Shown: positions 12,443-24,401 of the stretch, piece by piece
How the letters are laid out: every line of letters starts with the position of its first letter
How positions within the stretch are numbered: position 1 is the first letter of the stretch
Origin: Owenia fusiformis
Taxonomy: Eukaryota > Annelida > Polychaeta > Sabellida > Oweniidae
Direction: 5' to 3'
NCBI GenBank assembly: GCA_903813345.2
Contig: CAIIXF020000004.1
Span: forward strand, 724,513-788,512
Length of the DNA stretch: 64,000 nucleotides
Translations under genes and position numbers: made by a program
Notes under the pieces: generated by a model
What the model saw: only the letters and a program-made list of their open reading frames with translations
What the model was told of the DNA's origin: nothing
Databases searched by the model: none

Positions 12443-13050
12443 GAACTACAATAACACCTCAATAAGTGAAACACCTCAATAAGTGAAACACCTCTATAAG
12501 TGGTTCACCTCCATAAATAGAATACCTCCAGAAGTCATCCTCCTAAGCAGGTGTCCAGAATCCGTACCTCCTTCTTCCCCCTGCTATAAGCAGTTAGCAT
12601 TTCCCCGATTAAGAACTAGCAATTTGATTGGCTGTCGCAACACTGCGACAGCAATCATGTATACGTCATCGGCGTATAATTAGATCACGTGATTCAGTTT
12701 AATCGGGTGCGTCCAACTTGGTTATAGCAGGGGGTAAAAAGAAAGAAGATATTCTGGATTTTGAAGCCCTGTGATTGGAGGATGCCAGAAGTGGAATTCC
12801 TCAGAAAGTGACAGAACACCTCAGAGTCACATGACCAATTGACTTAATATGTAAGACCTCGGTAATTGGAAGACATCCCAAGTGGAACACTATTAAATTT
12901 AGAGTTACCAAACATGCCCCATTCTGATTTCTGAGTCTCTCTTATTGAAATACTTGAGAGTGAATTCTAAGGGAAAGCAAAGGCTATGTATGTATCCAAC
13001 TATGCATCCAATAATGAAAGTGCTCAACTTAAACAAGTTTTACTGTATTT
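12443..13050. mobile_element. CAGTAAAACC-family MITE split by a nested element
   Basis: Left part carries AACACCTCAATAAGTGAA words, and the right part ends AAACAAGTTTTACTGTA near 13050. It is interrupted by a second element at about 12553-12762, so it is the older of the two. Confidence 0.55.
12553..12762. mobile_element. Nested MITE with CCCCCTGCTATAA inverted arms
   Basis: The arms TCCAGAAT...CTTCTT...CCCCCTGCTATAA and their inverse (TATAGCAGGGGG ... ATTCTGGA) are about 40 bp long with small gaps. The interior continues the pairing (CCCCGATTAA against TTAATCGGG). No target duplication was identified. Confidence 0.7.
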
Positions 13051-13270
13051 CATTTTTGATTTACAATTGCCTGTAAATAGTATTGATGATGTCACACTTA
13101 CTTTAAGCTACAACTACACAGGATGGACAAATGTTCTTGTATTTCTTTTTTTTGCTCAACTTAAACAAGTTTTACTGTATTTCATTTTTGATTTATGATT
13201 GCCTGTAAATAGTTTCAATGATGTCTGTAAATAGTCTTGATGATGTCACTCTTACTTTAAGCTACAACTT
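13021..13270. repeat. 132 bp tandem duplication
   Basis: Two copies start TGCTCAACTTAAACAAG at 13021 and 13153 and share a downstream GATGATGTCAC segment. The duplicated block includes the right end of the MITE ending near 13050. Confidence 0.85.
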
Positions 13271-14050
13271 CACATATGATGCAAAGGACAGACACTTACA
13301 TATAAGGATTTATGAATGTAAACATAAGCATTATAAAACATATATAACTCTTAATTATATTGACCTTTTAGAGATATAAGTTAGATGAGTCATGTACAAA
13401 GACCTAAGAAATGAAAGTACTCAACCTTCCATTTAAGAACAAGATTCAGAGTGATAAATACTGCAATTGAAAAGCAAAAATAGCCATCAACAAACCTACA
13501 AGTCAATCAGGCATCAGCACAAGACGACAAAACAGCACCTCTCAACTTTGATAAAATAAATCTAAAATGAACACTTGGTCTATGTATCTGTACGTGCGTG
13601 CAGAGTCAAGTTATTAATGAGTCCTAAGCTCTCTTTTAAGAAGTGAAGTTGAATGACTGCAAAGTGAACTAGATCTGATTCTGCCTTTATGACAAGTTAA
13701 GACGCCTTTTCTAAAACTCCCCAAAACTAATTAATTCTCCTTTCTGTGAAATCAGAAGTAATTATATTTTCATTTCTTTCAAGTGTTCACTTATTTCTCC
13801 ATCTTTGATCTTCAGTGATTTAATCATTCATAAGGTTCAACTGATCTTTCTCCGGATATTAAATTTGGGAAAGTTAGGAAATATTGATCGATTTCAATTG
13901 AAAATAAAGTTCAGGTTTTCTACCCCTATATTGTACGCCACATCCTGTCTTAATTTAAATGGGCAAAATAAGATACAGACTTTTTGAGAGGAAACCATAA
14001 GAAAATGGTAAATAAGTTTGGGTTCCAGTTACCGAATTGAAGCTCAGTAC

Positions 14051-14195
14051 TACAGTAAAACCTGTACATTAAACACCTCCTAATCCTAATGTGAGAACTT
14101 CTTGGTTCAAAAGTTATCTTCCATCAACTCAGATTACTAATGAACCTTGATATGTGAACAATTGATAATCCAAACACTTTTGGCCAGTCCCAATG
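14051..14195. mobile_element. CAGTAAAACC-type MITE, left end only
   Basis: Starts TACAGTAAAACCTGTAC and contains family words (AACACCTCC, CCAAACACTTTTGGCCAG). The right end is missing; the sequence runs into a segment containing AATCCCATCGAACAGGG near 14373. Confidence 0.6.
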
Positions 14196-14880
14196 GTATA
14201 TGGATTAGGGATAGCAGAAATATCTCCAGGATTTTTTCTCAAGTGGGTGCAAAAACCTCATTTTCAAAATTCAGACCAAAATTGGACAAAATATGCCAAT
14301 TTTTATGATTTTTCTCATTTCAAGTGGGTGCAAATGGATTTTCAGGTGGTTGCTACGCCCCACAAAACGGCAAATCCCATCGAACAGGGATAACCAAGAT
14401 TCAGTTTTCATTTGATTGAAAATTAAACTGGTAACTGAGTATGCCTTACTTTCTCCATAACCCAACAATGTCACCAGTGAGCTATAATAGGATGCAGCGT
14501 CCTTGAATGGTAAAAACAAGATGTCATAGGTTGCAAAAAACAATTATTTTGTCACCATAAATACTTTGGCAAGTTGTCCCCGAATATGCCACAAAAACAA
14601 GTGTAATGGGGAGCATTTAAGTGCATCAATTCACCATTTATGGCTTCATAAAAAACAACAAATAGATAAAAAAACTTCTACATAGCCCTATTAGCTCTTA
14701 AGGTAGACAGGGTGTGTTGAGTTGGAATTGCAAGTCTTGAATCAAAAGGTTGTACCCTCCCCTTTCCTTCTCATTTACAGAGTTGGGGTAGGGGACCTAC
14801 AGGGCCAGATGAAAGGTAACACAAAGAATGGAATATACCAGTTTCCATGTAGGCCTATCTAGGGAAGCATAAGCCAATAT

Positions 14881-15291
14881 ACCAGATGCGAGAAGAAATA
14901 ATCTTGATTTACGTCATTCACGTCACGTCAAAGGGATATATCATATTTGAATTCTACATGTAGAATTACACCTGAAAATGTGTTTAACAACTTTGAAAAT
15001 TTAATTATCTTTGAAAATGTGACTTCTAGCTCGGGGAGATTCCCCACAGATCCCATGTTACATAATCACAAAAAGTGATAAATCTTTTCTTGTGTTTGGC
15101 AGATGATATTTTCTTTTACTGGACATATTTTCATTTGTATAATTATCAGACACATAAGGATTATATGAAAATTGATCTCCTTAAACTGATAATTTTCAAG
15201 TTAAAGGGAACTTTCTTATATACCTGCCATGTTAAATAACCCGAATCAGCCACCTAGTGATTATACTGGTAACTACCTACTCGCATTTGAG
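14881..15291. mobile_element. About 410 bp MITE with CAGATGCGAG ends, copy 1
   Basis: Left end ACCAGATGCGAG and right end CTCGCATTTGAG are inverted. The interior (TTGATTTACGTCATTCACG, CGAATCAGCCACC) matches, in the opposite orientation, the element at 63546-63977. No coding capacity. Confidence 0.8.
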
Positions 15292-16109
15292 TAATTGATA
15301 CCAGTTTCCATATTATTTAGATCACCACAAACAACAATAATAAGATGGGATCATTTCAGTGCAGTAATTCATCACTCCACATCAACTTCCTTATAAAAAC
15401 TATAAATTTTGTCGACTTTGATGATATCATAACAACATATATATTACGGCTTGAACTGCCTATTATAAAACACTATTCTGAACTTTAAAGGTAGACTACA
15501 CCTTATATTCCTTTCCCGGACAATCATTGATATCCCATTATAATTGTTTATATAATATTTTACATCATTAGATATATCTTGAGACCAACTTATAGTTTAG
15601 TATGGTTTATATATTGAGAAAGTCAACTTATCAACCAACTGTAAGAATTGAACACAATTGAGTTCAATAGCGGTAATCAAGGGAAAACCCTTTCAAATGA
15701 CATGAGCACACCCGTGTCGATAAACTCAGCATGCGGCTATTACAGCCAATCAGATTCAAAACAGGTTGTCAATTTCTTTTAGAATTTCCAGAACTGCAAC
15801 TTACGGAGTCACTTTGGTCACATATCCAATACTGATAAACAAATTTAACAACCAATCAGATAAAATATGGATTTCTTTGGTTTATTCAAGTTTCATGAAA
15901 ATAATTTGACTAGTCAGCGATATCGCAAAATTAGCAGGGGCTTCTTCGTTGGTAAGTAGATAGGTGAAATTATGTGATACAGCTCAACATGCAAAAAAAC
16001 TCCAGGGGGTCTTGAATGTGCTTTTCTATCGCCACATCCCTCTTCAATTCTCGTTCCAGAATTTTATCCTAACAGCTATATAAACAAGGCAATGAACGGG
16101 ATCACAACA

Positions 16110-16325
16110 TCAAAAAACCTTCAAAATGGCTCCCAGAAAAAAAGATGGCTGCCCAAAAGTTAATCAGCTCTCGAACTTGATATCCTCTATTGTATGTGCG
16201 ATTTTGGAGATAATCAGACAAGCGGTTTTCCTGAAATGGCAATTAGCAATGACAAGATTTTCCGAACCCTTCAAAAAGGCCACCAGAAAACAAGAAGGCT
16301 GCCCAAAAGTTAATTAGCTTTAGAA
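16110..16325. repeat. Diverged direct repeat pair
   Basis: Two segments share CTTCAAAA, GGCTGCCCAAAAGTTAAT and TAGAACTTGATAT-type words, about 170 bp apart. The wording (AAAATGGCTCCCAGAAAA) recalls the repeat at 8510-9680. Confidence 0.6.
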
Positions 16326-16340
16326 CTTGATATGCCTATA

Positions 16341-16570
16341 TATGCCTAAATGAGTGAATTATGGTGAATTTAGCTTGTTTTACAATAAGCTCTATGCTCT
16401 GTAATGTTAATATGCCTAAATGAGTGAACTATGGTGAATTTAGCTTGTTTTACAATAAGCTCGATGCTCTGTAATGTTAATATGCCTAAATGAGTGAACT
16501 ATGGTGAATTTAGCTTGTTTTACAATAAGCTCGATGCTCTGTAATGTTAATATGCCTAAATGAGCAATTT
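16341..16570. repeat. 70 bp tandem repeat (3.3 copies)
   Basis: Starts at 16341, 16411, 16481 and 16551 with TATGCCTAAATGAG. Each unit contains an AGCTT/AAGCT inverted pair around GTTTTACAAT. Confidence 0.95.
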
Positions 16571-16670
16571 GTTGAATATGTCAGGGAGAAGATGATCAAT
16601 TGTTAAATAGTTAGCTCAGTGCATGATCAACAAAGCAGGCCCCTAGATTCTATTATCTATTGTATTCTGA

Positions 16671-17048
16671 ACAGTAAAACTTGTATATTTGAACATATCT
16701 GTTAAGTGAACACCTTAAAATGAAAACAACTTTTTATTTTCAATATCATACAGTCATATATCAGATGTTAAAAAATGAGATAAAAACAGGCAAAATTATA
16801 TTTAACTGAATATTTCTTTTTAACATGGAAACAGTAGCACGTTTCACAAAATCAGTTAACTATGGTAAAAATAACCAGAAACAAGGCTTTAACATCACCA
16901 TCTGATATTTGTTACAGATGTCAAATGCTCACTGCCATCTAAAAAGCTGAAGACTTTCTACTTCTGGTGGTGACATAAAATGTCTCCTGCTAATCTCATG
17001 TTGTACATTAAACACAACCAGTGTTCACTCTATATCGGTTTTACTGTA
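16671..17048. mobile_element. CAGTAAAACC-type MITE with nested repeat
   Basis: Ends ACAGTAAAACTTG and CGGTTTTACTGTA are inverted. A copy of dispersed family A (16879-16980) sits inside and is therefore younger. Confidence 0.75.
16879..16980 (+). repeat. Dispersed short repeat, family A, copy 3
   Basis: Head AACAAGGCTTTAACATCACC and tail CTTCTGGTGGTGACATAAAA. The middle is shortened relative to the copy at 9823. Confidence 0.7.
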
Positions 17049-17275
17049 TGTCTTGGCCATATATACTAAGTTCACACCAATCTAAAAATATTTTATCTTT
17101 TTATTTAACACTTATGCTTAAAAATATGAGTACATGTACATGTACTACATTTAAACATTGACATATAAGTTTATACTCGAGCACTCATTATCATTTTAAT
17201 CAGAAAGAGGTTATTCAAAATATACATATCTAGGTGAGATAGGATGTTTCAAATGAAAGTCTCACAATGACATTT

Positions 17276-17738
17276 TACTGATTAGGCCATAAGAAGTAGA
17301 TTCTTTGTTTTGCGTCCTGGCAAAATCCAAATCATGCAAGGCTACAAGGAAAACAAACACAAACTCAAGAAAAAACACAAACTTGTTTGCTGAGAAATGT
17401 ATACATTTAATTGGCAAAAATGGGATGACATAGCAATTTGCAGTGATTACAAATACATATCTATACATTTTATACAATATATTTAAACATAGCTATTATT
17501 CAAGGCTAAAAAATAAGAAAATACACAATGAATGCCAAAGTAATCAATAACACTGTCAATTTGACGCACGTCAAATAATCTGCCATTTCGTCTGATTCTG
17601 ATTGAATGAAATGCGATGACATTAGCTTTCAGACCTTTGTGATTGCTATTTGGATGTGTTTGTTTTTCCTGATTTACTCAAAATCGTGCAAGCAAGGGGA
17701 CGCAAAACAAAGAATCTACTTCTTATGGCCTTATCAAA
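17276..17738. repeat. Long inverted repeat
   Basis: An arm at 17276-17318 (core TAGATTCTTTGTTTTGCGTCC) has its inverse at 17697-17738, about 40 bp with one or two mismatches. Weaker pairing extends inward (GTGTTTGTTTTCC words). The spacer is about 380 bp. It may be a foldback element or a palindromic duplication; no transposase is visible. Confidence 0.75.
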
Positions 17739-18711
17739 GTTCTTATCCTAGGGGAAGCACCAAATTTTCAAATTGCTTGGACATATATATTTACATACTT
17801 GAATGTTGTATTCTTTTCTGCTATGAAATAACTAAAGACAGATTAATATAAAAAAAGGAAGACATAGGGGTTAGCTCAAAGTAACATTTATCACTAATGC
17901 TTTGACACAATCCCTTCACAGGTCAACTCAATAAACCAAACTTTAATCTCTTAATCATAACTCAAAGCTTACGATATACTTGTATACTAAATATAGAGAC
18001 ACTGTGACTTTTTGATAACATACTTTTTTATAATTCAGCACTCATTACCATTTCACATGTATAGAAAAGAGTTTAAATATGAGGAGATGTGTTGAGCTAT
18101 GAGCAATTTGACATTACTAAAATTAATGAGTTTTTCATGTGACATCTCTATACAGCTTCAATAGTGAGACATATTTTGGAGAATCTTTACTAGAATTTCT
18201 ATTATATATTTTTCAATCAAATGAATAATATAACATAAAAGGTGTTTTGGTATTTGTAAACTGGGAAATTTATAAAAGGATTTTAACTGGTTTTCGTCAT
18301 TAGACATTTTCTTTATCAAAATGTGAGCCTTATTTTCATAAACATATTTTTGGAGAAAATTGGTTTTAATTAAAAAAGCTTTTTCTCAGATTCATGTACT
18401 TTACTGAAAGTCTTATTGAGACATTGTTCTTAACTGTACAAGATTTACTTCCCTATCAACATTCAACTTTATGTTTACCTTGGAAAGTTAAAGATGCCAT
18501 GCTTATGTATGCAGGACATGTCTCTTGTGCTAAAGCACTGGATTATAGGCTAATTTCTTCCAATACCTCATCTTAACTCCCACGTATTCATTATACATAC
18601 AAATATATAGATTTGCAGTATCTATTAAGCAACAGTTTAGTGTTCTTTTAATTGAAATTGAGACCAAGCTAATACACAAGATAACAGAAATACTAGACTG
18701 AGAAAATGCAA

Positions 18712-18918
18712 TTAAGGTAGGCGGAGAAAGATAATTTTGGAACATATTTATACTGTATATATATATACCCAATGTCTACCAGCATGATACAATAAAAATC
18801 CATTTTATGGGTGTTTATAGACACCCATGCTTCCTTAAAAGAAAATAATACAAACACAAGGTTTAGAAAATGTAATAAAGGTAGGCGGAGTAAAGCATAT
18901 TACTCAGACCTACCTTAA
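18712..18918. mobile_element. TTAA-bounded mini-element, long member
   Basis: Begins TTAAGGTAGGCGGAG and ends GACCTACCTTAA. The word AAGGTAGGCGGAG occurs again near 18878, so this may be two copies fused or one copy with an internal duplication. Confidence 0.6.
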
Positions 18919-18986
18919 TGTTATAATAAAGCACTTTAACATGTGTGTGTGTGGGGGGAGGACTTTTAAAACAGCTTATTATTCTA

Positions 18987-19882
18987 TACAGTAAAATCCT
19001 TATATCCAAACACATCTCTCTGAAGTCTGAACACCTCTCAATGTGAACACCTCTCTAGTACAGTCTGAACACCTCTCAATGTGAACACCTCTCTAATCTG
19101 AAAACCTCTCAATGTGAACACCTATCTAGTCTGAACGCCTCACAATGTGAACACCTCTCTAATTTGAAAACCTCTCAATGTGAACACCTCTCTAGTCTGA
19201 ACGCCTCACAATGTGAACACCTCTCTAATCTGAAAACCTCTCAATGTAAACACCTATCTAGTCTGAACGCCTCACAATGTGAACACCTCTCTAATCTGAA
19301 AACCTCTCAATGTAAACACCTCTCTAGTCTGAATGCCTCACAATGTGAACACCTCTCTAATCTGAAAACCTCTCAATGTGAACACCTATCTAGTCTGAAC
19401 GCCTCACAATGTGAACACCTCTCTAATTTGAAAACCTCTCAATGTGAACACCTCTCTAGTCTGAACGCCTCACAATGTGAACACCTCTCTAATCTGAAAA
19501 CCTCTCAATGTAAACACCTATCTAGTCTGAACACCTCTCAATGTGAACACCTCTCTAGTACAGTCTGAACACCTCTCAATGTAAACACCTCTCAATGTGA
19601 ACACCTCTCTAGTACAGTCTGAACACCTCTCAATGTGAACACCTCTCAATGTGAACACCTCTCTAATCTGAACACCTCTCTAGTCTGAACACATCTCAAT
19701 GTGAACACCTCTCTAGTCTGAATACCTCTCAATGTAAACACCTCTCAATGTGAACACCTCTTAATGTGAACACCTCTCTAGTCTGAACACCTCTCAATGT
19801 GAACATTTTTCAGTCCCAATTTTGTCATCTCCCATGCAAACATCTGCTAGTTTGAACACCTTTTGCCTGGTTTTACTGTATA
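18987..19882. mobile_element. CAGTAAAACC-type MITE inflated by a minisatellite
   Basis: The ends TACAGTAAAATCC and GCCTGGTTTTACTGTA are inverted and TA-bounded. Nearly all of the inside is the 33/66 bp array at 19036-19805. The flanking non-repetitive parts (CATGCAAACATCTGC, GTTTGAACACC) match the inside of other family members. The element is therefore a short transposon whose internal GTGAACACCTCTC words expanded in place. Confidence 0.85.
19036..19805. repeat. 33/66 bp minisatellite inside a MITE
   Basis: Units of about 33 bp (CTCTCAATGTGAACACCTCTC with linkers) alternate in two types to give a 66 bp higher-order unit in the middle. A 134-codon open frame (SQCEHLSNLKT units) is a by-product of the multiple-of-three period. 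Confidence 0.95.
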
Positions 19883-20103
19883 TACAAATAACCAAATGTC
19901 AACTTCCACTCAACACAAAATACCATTGGTAACACTAATAAATAGGTTTTCTTTGATATAAACCATACCTACTGCATCATTCCAGTCTGATAAACCAAAT
20001 TTTGTTTCATGGCAAATGCTATCACAGAAAGTATATATTCTTACAGATACCTATAGTTTAAAGGTCTTGTGTAAACCTTTGCTATAACCTTTTGTTATAG
20101 AAT

Positions 20104-20580
20104 AACTCCCCCAAGTGCATTCTTAACGGTATATAAGATGTACTGCACACAGAAGTGACAACCATACATACATTGTATAGAATATAGATACATGTGTTAC
20201 TATACTTGATAAATATAGTTCAGTCTTTGCTGTGTCTGTAAAATAGAGTTTTGTCTGTTGGATAACTCCCCTAAATGTTACCTTAGCTGTACTTAGCTGA
20301 CCTTCATGTAGTAAAATGACAACCATTCAACCATATAACGTCTAGTATTTCTTATTTCTATACTTGATGAAAATATCATAATCCCTCCTCCAGTTGTCTG
20401 AAAATGGAGTCTTTCCAATTGAGTAACTCCCCCTGTTGAGTATTCTAAAGCAACTTACCTTGCCTGTGAGAAGTGACAATCGTGTAAAGTATGTAGCTAC
20501 ATGTATGTTGCAAGTCTTACTCTACTAGATACTTCAATCCTGTCTCTTATCTGAAAGCACAAGAATACTTCACTTCAAAC
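20104..20580. repeat. About 158 bp diverged tandem repeat (3 copies)
   Basis: The word TAACTCCCCC or a variant recurs at about 20104, 20262 and 20421, each followed by AGTGACAA and a CTATACTTGAT word. It is much older than the other arrays, judging by divergence. A strong donor-like GCAAG/GTAAGT word lies on the minus strand at about 20455, but no matching exon was found. Confidence 0.65.
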
Positions 20581-20747
20581 TAAAGTAGCTCACTAAGTAA
20601 ACTAGGTCAACGTGTATATTCTCAATATATTACTAGTGATTGGTGATTGGTGAGTCAATGACTCATCTTCTAAAGAAGGGGGATGGGGAGCTCACTAGGT
20701 TATTTTAAAATGATGATACCTGTTGGGATTTGATTATCCATCCTAAA

Positions 20748-20885
20748 GGCCCCCTCGCATATGAACGAATCCACCAGTTTTGCTAATTGGATACATGCAC
20801 AACATACATACTAATTAGAACGAATTGTACCATATTCCTATTCGCAAGAATGCGTTTAGTGGATTTGTTCATATGTGAGGGGCCC
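20748..20885. mobile_element. 138 bp MITE with GGCCCC inverted ends
   Basis: Left end GGCCCCCTCGCATATGAACG is the inverse of the right end (GTTCATATGTGAGGGGCCC) over about 27 bp with few mismatches. No target duplication was recognised. Confidence 0.8.
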
Positions 20886-22197
20886 TTCATGTATAATTGT
20901 ACAGCAAGGAATTGAATCCAACCATGAACATTTTAAGACCTCTAAAGCTCAGATATCACTCAATTCAATAATACTTCTATATCCGAGAGATAATATTCCA
21001 TAAAGGTAAGATGTTTTGTTGAATTTACTAGTAACCACATCCCATGATAGTTTCCCCAATAGACCCTAGAAGTACATTGGAACATTCCCACAACAGTAAC
21101 ACTACAACACTAGGCCAATGTGGTTTAATTCTCTGTTTAATGGTATTTTATTTTGAAAAAACATAAAGCAACCACGCAATTTTGTTGAATATTTCTCAGA
21201 TTGTGATAATGGTATTTGAATGGTGGGAGAGGGAGGTAATTGGACATTGTTTTACGTTAGATCATGGTTTGGGATAGTTGGGATTTGTTTTCTTTATAAC
21301 TGGTATATTCTTACATTTCCTTATGATTGGCATGTTCTTAAAGGTTTTCATTTTCTCGCTGTGATCCATAATAATTTTAAGTCCTTTCCCTTTGGCACTT
21401 GTATTCAATCTATACATGTAAAATCACATAATTCTGCAAAAAAACTTTTAAGTATGGATGTTCACGATGACCAGACATTTATTGCTCAACAAATATTTAT
21501 TTGCAAGGAGCTTAGAGTAACAGAAACCCCCGTAAAACACAATTATGTAAATACTGTGGCTAGTGTGGCGTATTTGGCATACTGATGAAAACTGAGGTTA
21601 ATATGTGCCTTAAAAGCTACTTATTGAGTTCTTTCAGACATTTAAATAAACAGAGTATTTTAAACATATCAACTTTCGAATTTCTTTGAAAGAACATGTT
21701 ATTAAATTGTCTGGGGCAAAAGGATAGATGCCCCTCCAACTAGCTCCCTGGGAATATTATCTAAAACCAAAGGATCTTTTAGACGAATTTCTCAATGACA
21801 ATTGTGTTTGCAAGCGTAACATTTTAGGTTTCTGTAATTTCCAGTGTTATATTTTACATTTTGATATTTTCTTAAAATGAACCATTTTATATGGCATAGT
21901 GAATCACTGCATGGACATTTTGGAATTAAAGACTAATCAGAGGTACTGTCTCTCATAGATTTGAATATATAAGGCACTGCGGGTATATTGGAATTGCCAC
22001 CCTCATGGTGCATTGACACAACTGAGAGCATATTAGATACAAACCTATTGTAATTTTTCCCAATAAAATCAATCACTGCCCTCTTGGAATCTGTTGTTTT
22101 TGCTTGCTTTTGTTTGACAATCTCATAAAATCACATTTGTTCCTCCAGGAAACATTCAATTTGCTCAATCGACAAACTTTGAACATCAGTCATGACA
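20886..22197. other. No supported gene
   Basis: A 121-codon plus-strand open frame spans 21220-21585 (starts MVGEGGNWTLFYVRSW). It resembles no family I recognise. A possible short exon before it (acceptor near 21200, donor near 21236) overlaps its start, so I do not call it. Confidence 0.45.
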
Positions 22198-22275
22198 TTA
22201 AGGTAGACAATATGTTACAATTCTGGATATATCTCTGTAAAGAGCCTTTTAAGCATTCAACCTGGCCCACCTTAA
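22198..22275. mobile_element. 78 bp TTAA-bounded mini-element
   Basis: Begins TTAAGGTAGAC and ends GGCCCACCTTAA. Confidence 0.6.
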
Positions 22276-23667
22276 AGGAATACAGTTAATTACTATAAAT
22301 TAAAATGATAATCTCTGTTCATTTATAACAAAACAGATTTAAACATTAGGAATTAAGTCTTTCACAATGTGTATTGCAAAAAGGTCATAGTAACCAATCT
22401 AATGTCCACTAATCAACTGTTTTTCAAAAGCTATCTACTTGAAAAATGCTGCAGTAACTTCATTTTGTCGAGCTTTCAAGTTGAGTTTTAACTAGCATGA
22501 CATAGTCGTACCAAGCAACATTGATCTCACAAACAATGAACAAACAACGAGGGGAAAGTTACCTTATAACAGGATGGTAAAACATGTCATTTGATTTATT
22601 TCCCAATGTGCTACTAGTTAAAATTAAAGATTTGATGAGTATCAGAAAGACCTTTTACCCTTTTTACATGTTTTGATCATACTGTTCTCCTAATAGGTCA
22701 AAACTTCATTGAGGCTGAGATGGGAAAAAATCATAGAGAATTGAGCAAGCTACACGATCTGGTAACAATGAACTTGTTATAAAAGACTTACTTTTTCAAA
22801 AGGTTGCTAAATTGCTAAGTTGGAAAATCTCAAATAAATGAAATTCAGTTATACCTTATTTGGTAGGTGATTTCCTGATTCCTCTCCCATATATCTATAT
22901 ATGTATATACAAAAGGGTCAAAATAAAATAAACAAATAAGGTAATTTTCCAATCATTTCTTATCATACGTCCTCAGAGTCTAAAAGTCTAACATTATCCA
23001 TAGGGTTTCACTGTTACATTACAATGCAAACAGCTCCACAATCAATTCTTCCATTTATGTCAGAAAAAAGAATAAACCAGTTCTTTCATCCTCAGTATGT
23101 TATTATTCATTGATTATTACGTACCATTACAGAGAAACAAAGTTCATTTCAGGTATAAAATACAATCCAATACCAAATTCAGCGACACTTTGGTTATAAA
23201 AAGGCCTGGTTGCTCACAAATTGAATGATGTGTCATGCGTTTGTAAAATATGCAAAAACTTTCTTAAACAATCTTTACAACGTATTCACTCTTTTAGAAT
23301 ATGATAATTTGGTATTTTGGGCACAAAGGCTTTCTGTCAACAGCCATACAACATCAGCTGGATGCGACTGGTTTATTCAATTTTTAGCAGGTCACTGTGA
23401 CATCGTATTGTCCTAAGGGTGTTTTCTCAACTAAGTACAAAATTCTTATATATCTATTTTAACGCATCTTGATCCATCAAGGTATTATGTATGACTGAGG
23501 GAATATACTGGTTTAACAGTATGATATAGTTTAAACTTGGAAATGTCTAAATCTGACAAAATAAAATCATATTTTTAATGATTCTTAAATATATGTCTAA
23601 TACTTTTGTAGTCTGTACTATGATGGTTAGTTTACATTTAGAGCGGGTTTAGGTGATGCCACAGTTA

Positions 23668-23926
23668 AACAAGGCATTAACATGCAAAATGTCACAACCT
23701 GCCATTTATTACAAACACCAACCACCAAACACCAACCGCTGAACCCCAAACACAATCCACAAAAAAGTTATATATAACAATATACATGTATATATCTTTT
23801 GTTGACTTTGAAACATGTCAGTTTCTCCGACATGTGGGTCACTATACAGTTTTTTACATGTTTTTTTTTGTCTACAGTATATAATAGAGTCATCAGTAAT
23901 ATGTCACCACTTCTGAAGGTAACATA
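23668..23926 (+). repeat. Dispersed short repeat, family A, copy 4
   Basis: Head AACAAGGCATTAACATGC and tail ATGTCACCACTTCTGAAGG are separated by about 120 bp of unrelated AT-rich sequence, so this copy is interrupted. Confidence 0.7.
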
Positions 23927-24401
23927 GTAGCCATATCAACTATATGCTATTGTCTCCCAAATGAGATGTCTGCTTGATACCACGGTAACCATTTAATGTT
24001 TGGTAGCATGATTTTTAGGTTAAAAAGTGAAAGTTGAGTGATATTTGACCACATTTACATGTCAAGTGAGTTTGGGCAGACTTTTGGTTTATTCATATGA
24101 TAATCATATAATTTGTCTGACATGACGGGATTAGCTTTTATTTATCGATGTGAGCCTCTTGGATGTAGTCTGACAAGTCTAAATGCATTCATGTGCCAGA
24201 CAAAACATGCTATTTCCAAATAATATTTTTAATATCCTGTTTCAATAGTGATCTTGTTAATAATTGAGTTTTTAACATAGGAAATGTTCTCTATTTCATT
24301 ATTCCATGACATGGTGCTATAATGTTTATGAATGTTTCTCTACTCCAATATTATCTAGGGTCCAATTATCATATAGACAATCAGCATGCTATTACAAGCA
24401 C

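Noticed and set aside
19164-19568. 134-codon frame of SQCEHLS repeats
   Set aside because: Product of the 33/66 bp minisatellite inside a MITE.
21220-21585. 121-codon plus-strand frame
   Set aside because: No recognisable domain, no clear splice or promoter context; AT-rich DNA yields such frames by chance.
22104-22289. Plus-strand frame with acceptor CTCCAG and donor AAG/GTAGAC
   Set aside because: The donor is the edge of a TTAA-bounded mini-element, so the exon-like look is probably accidental.
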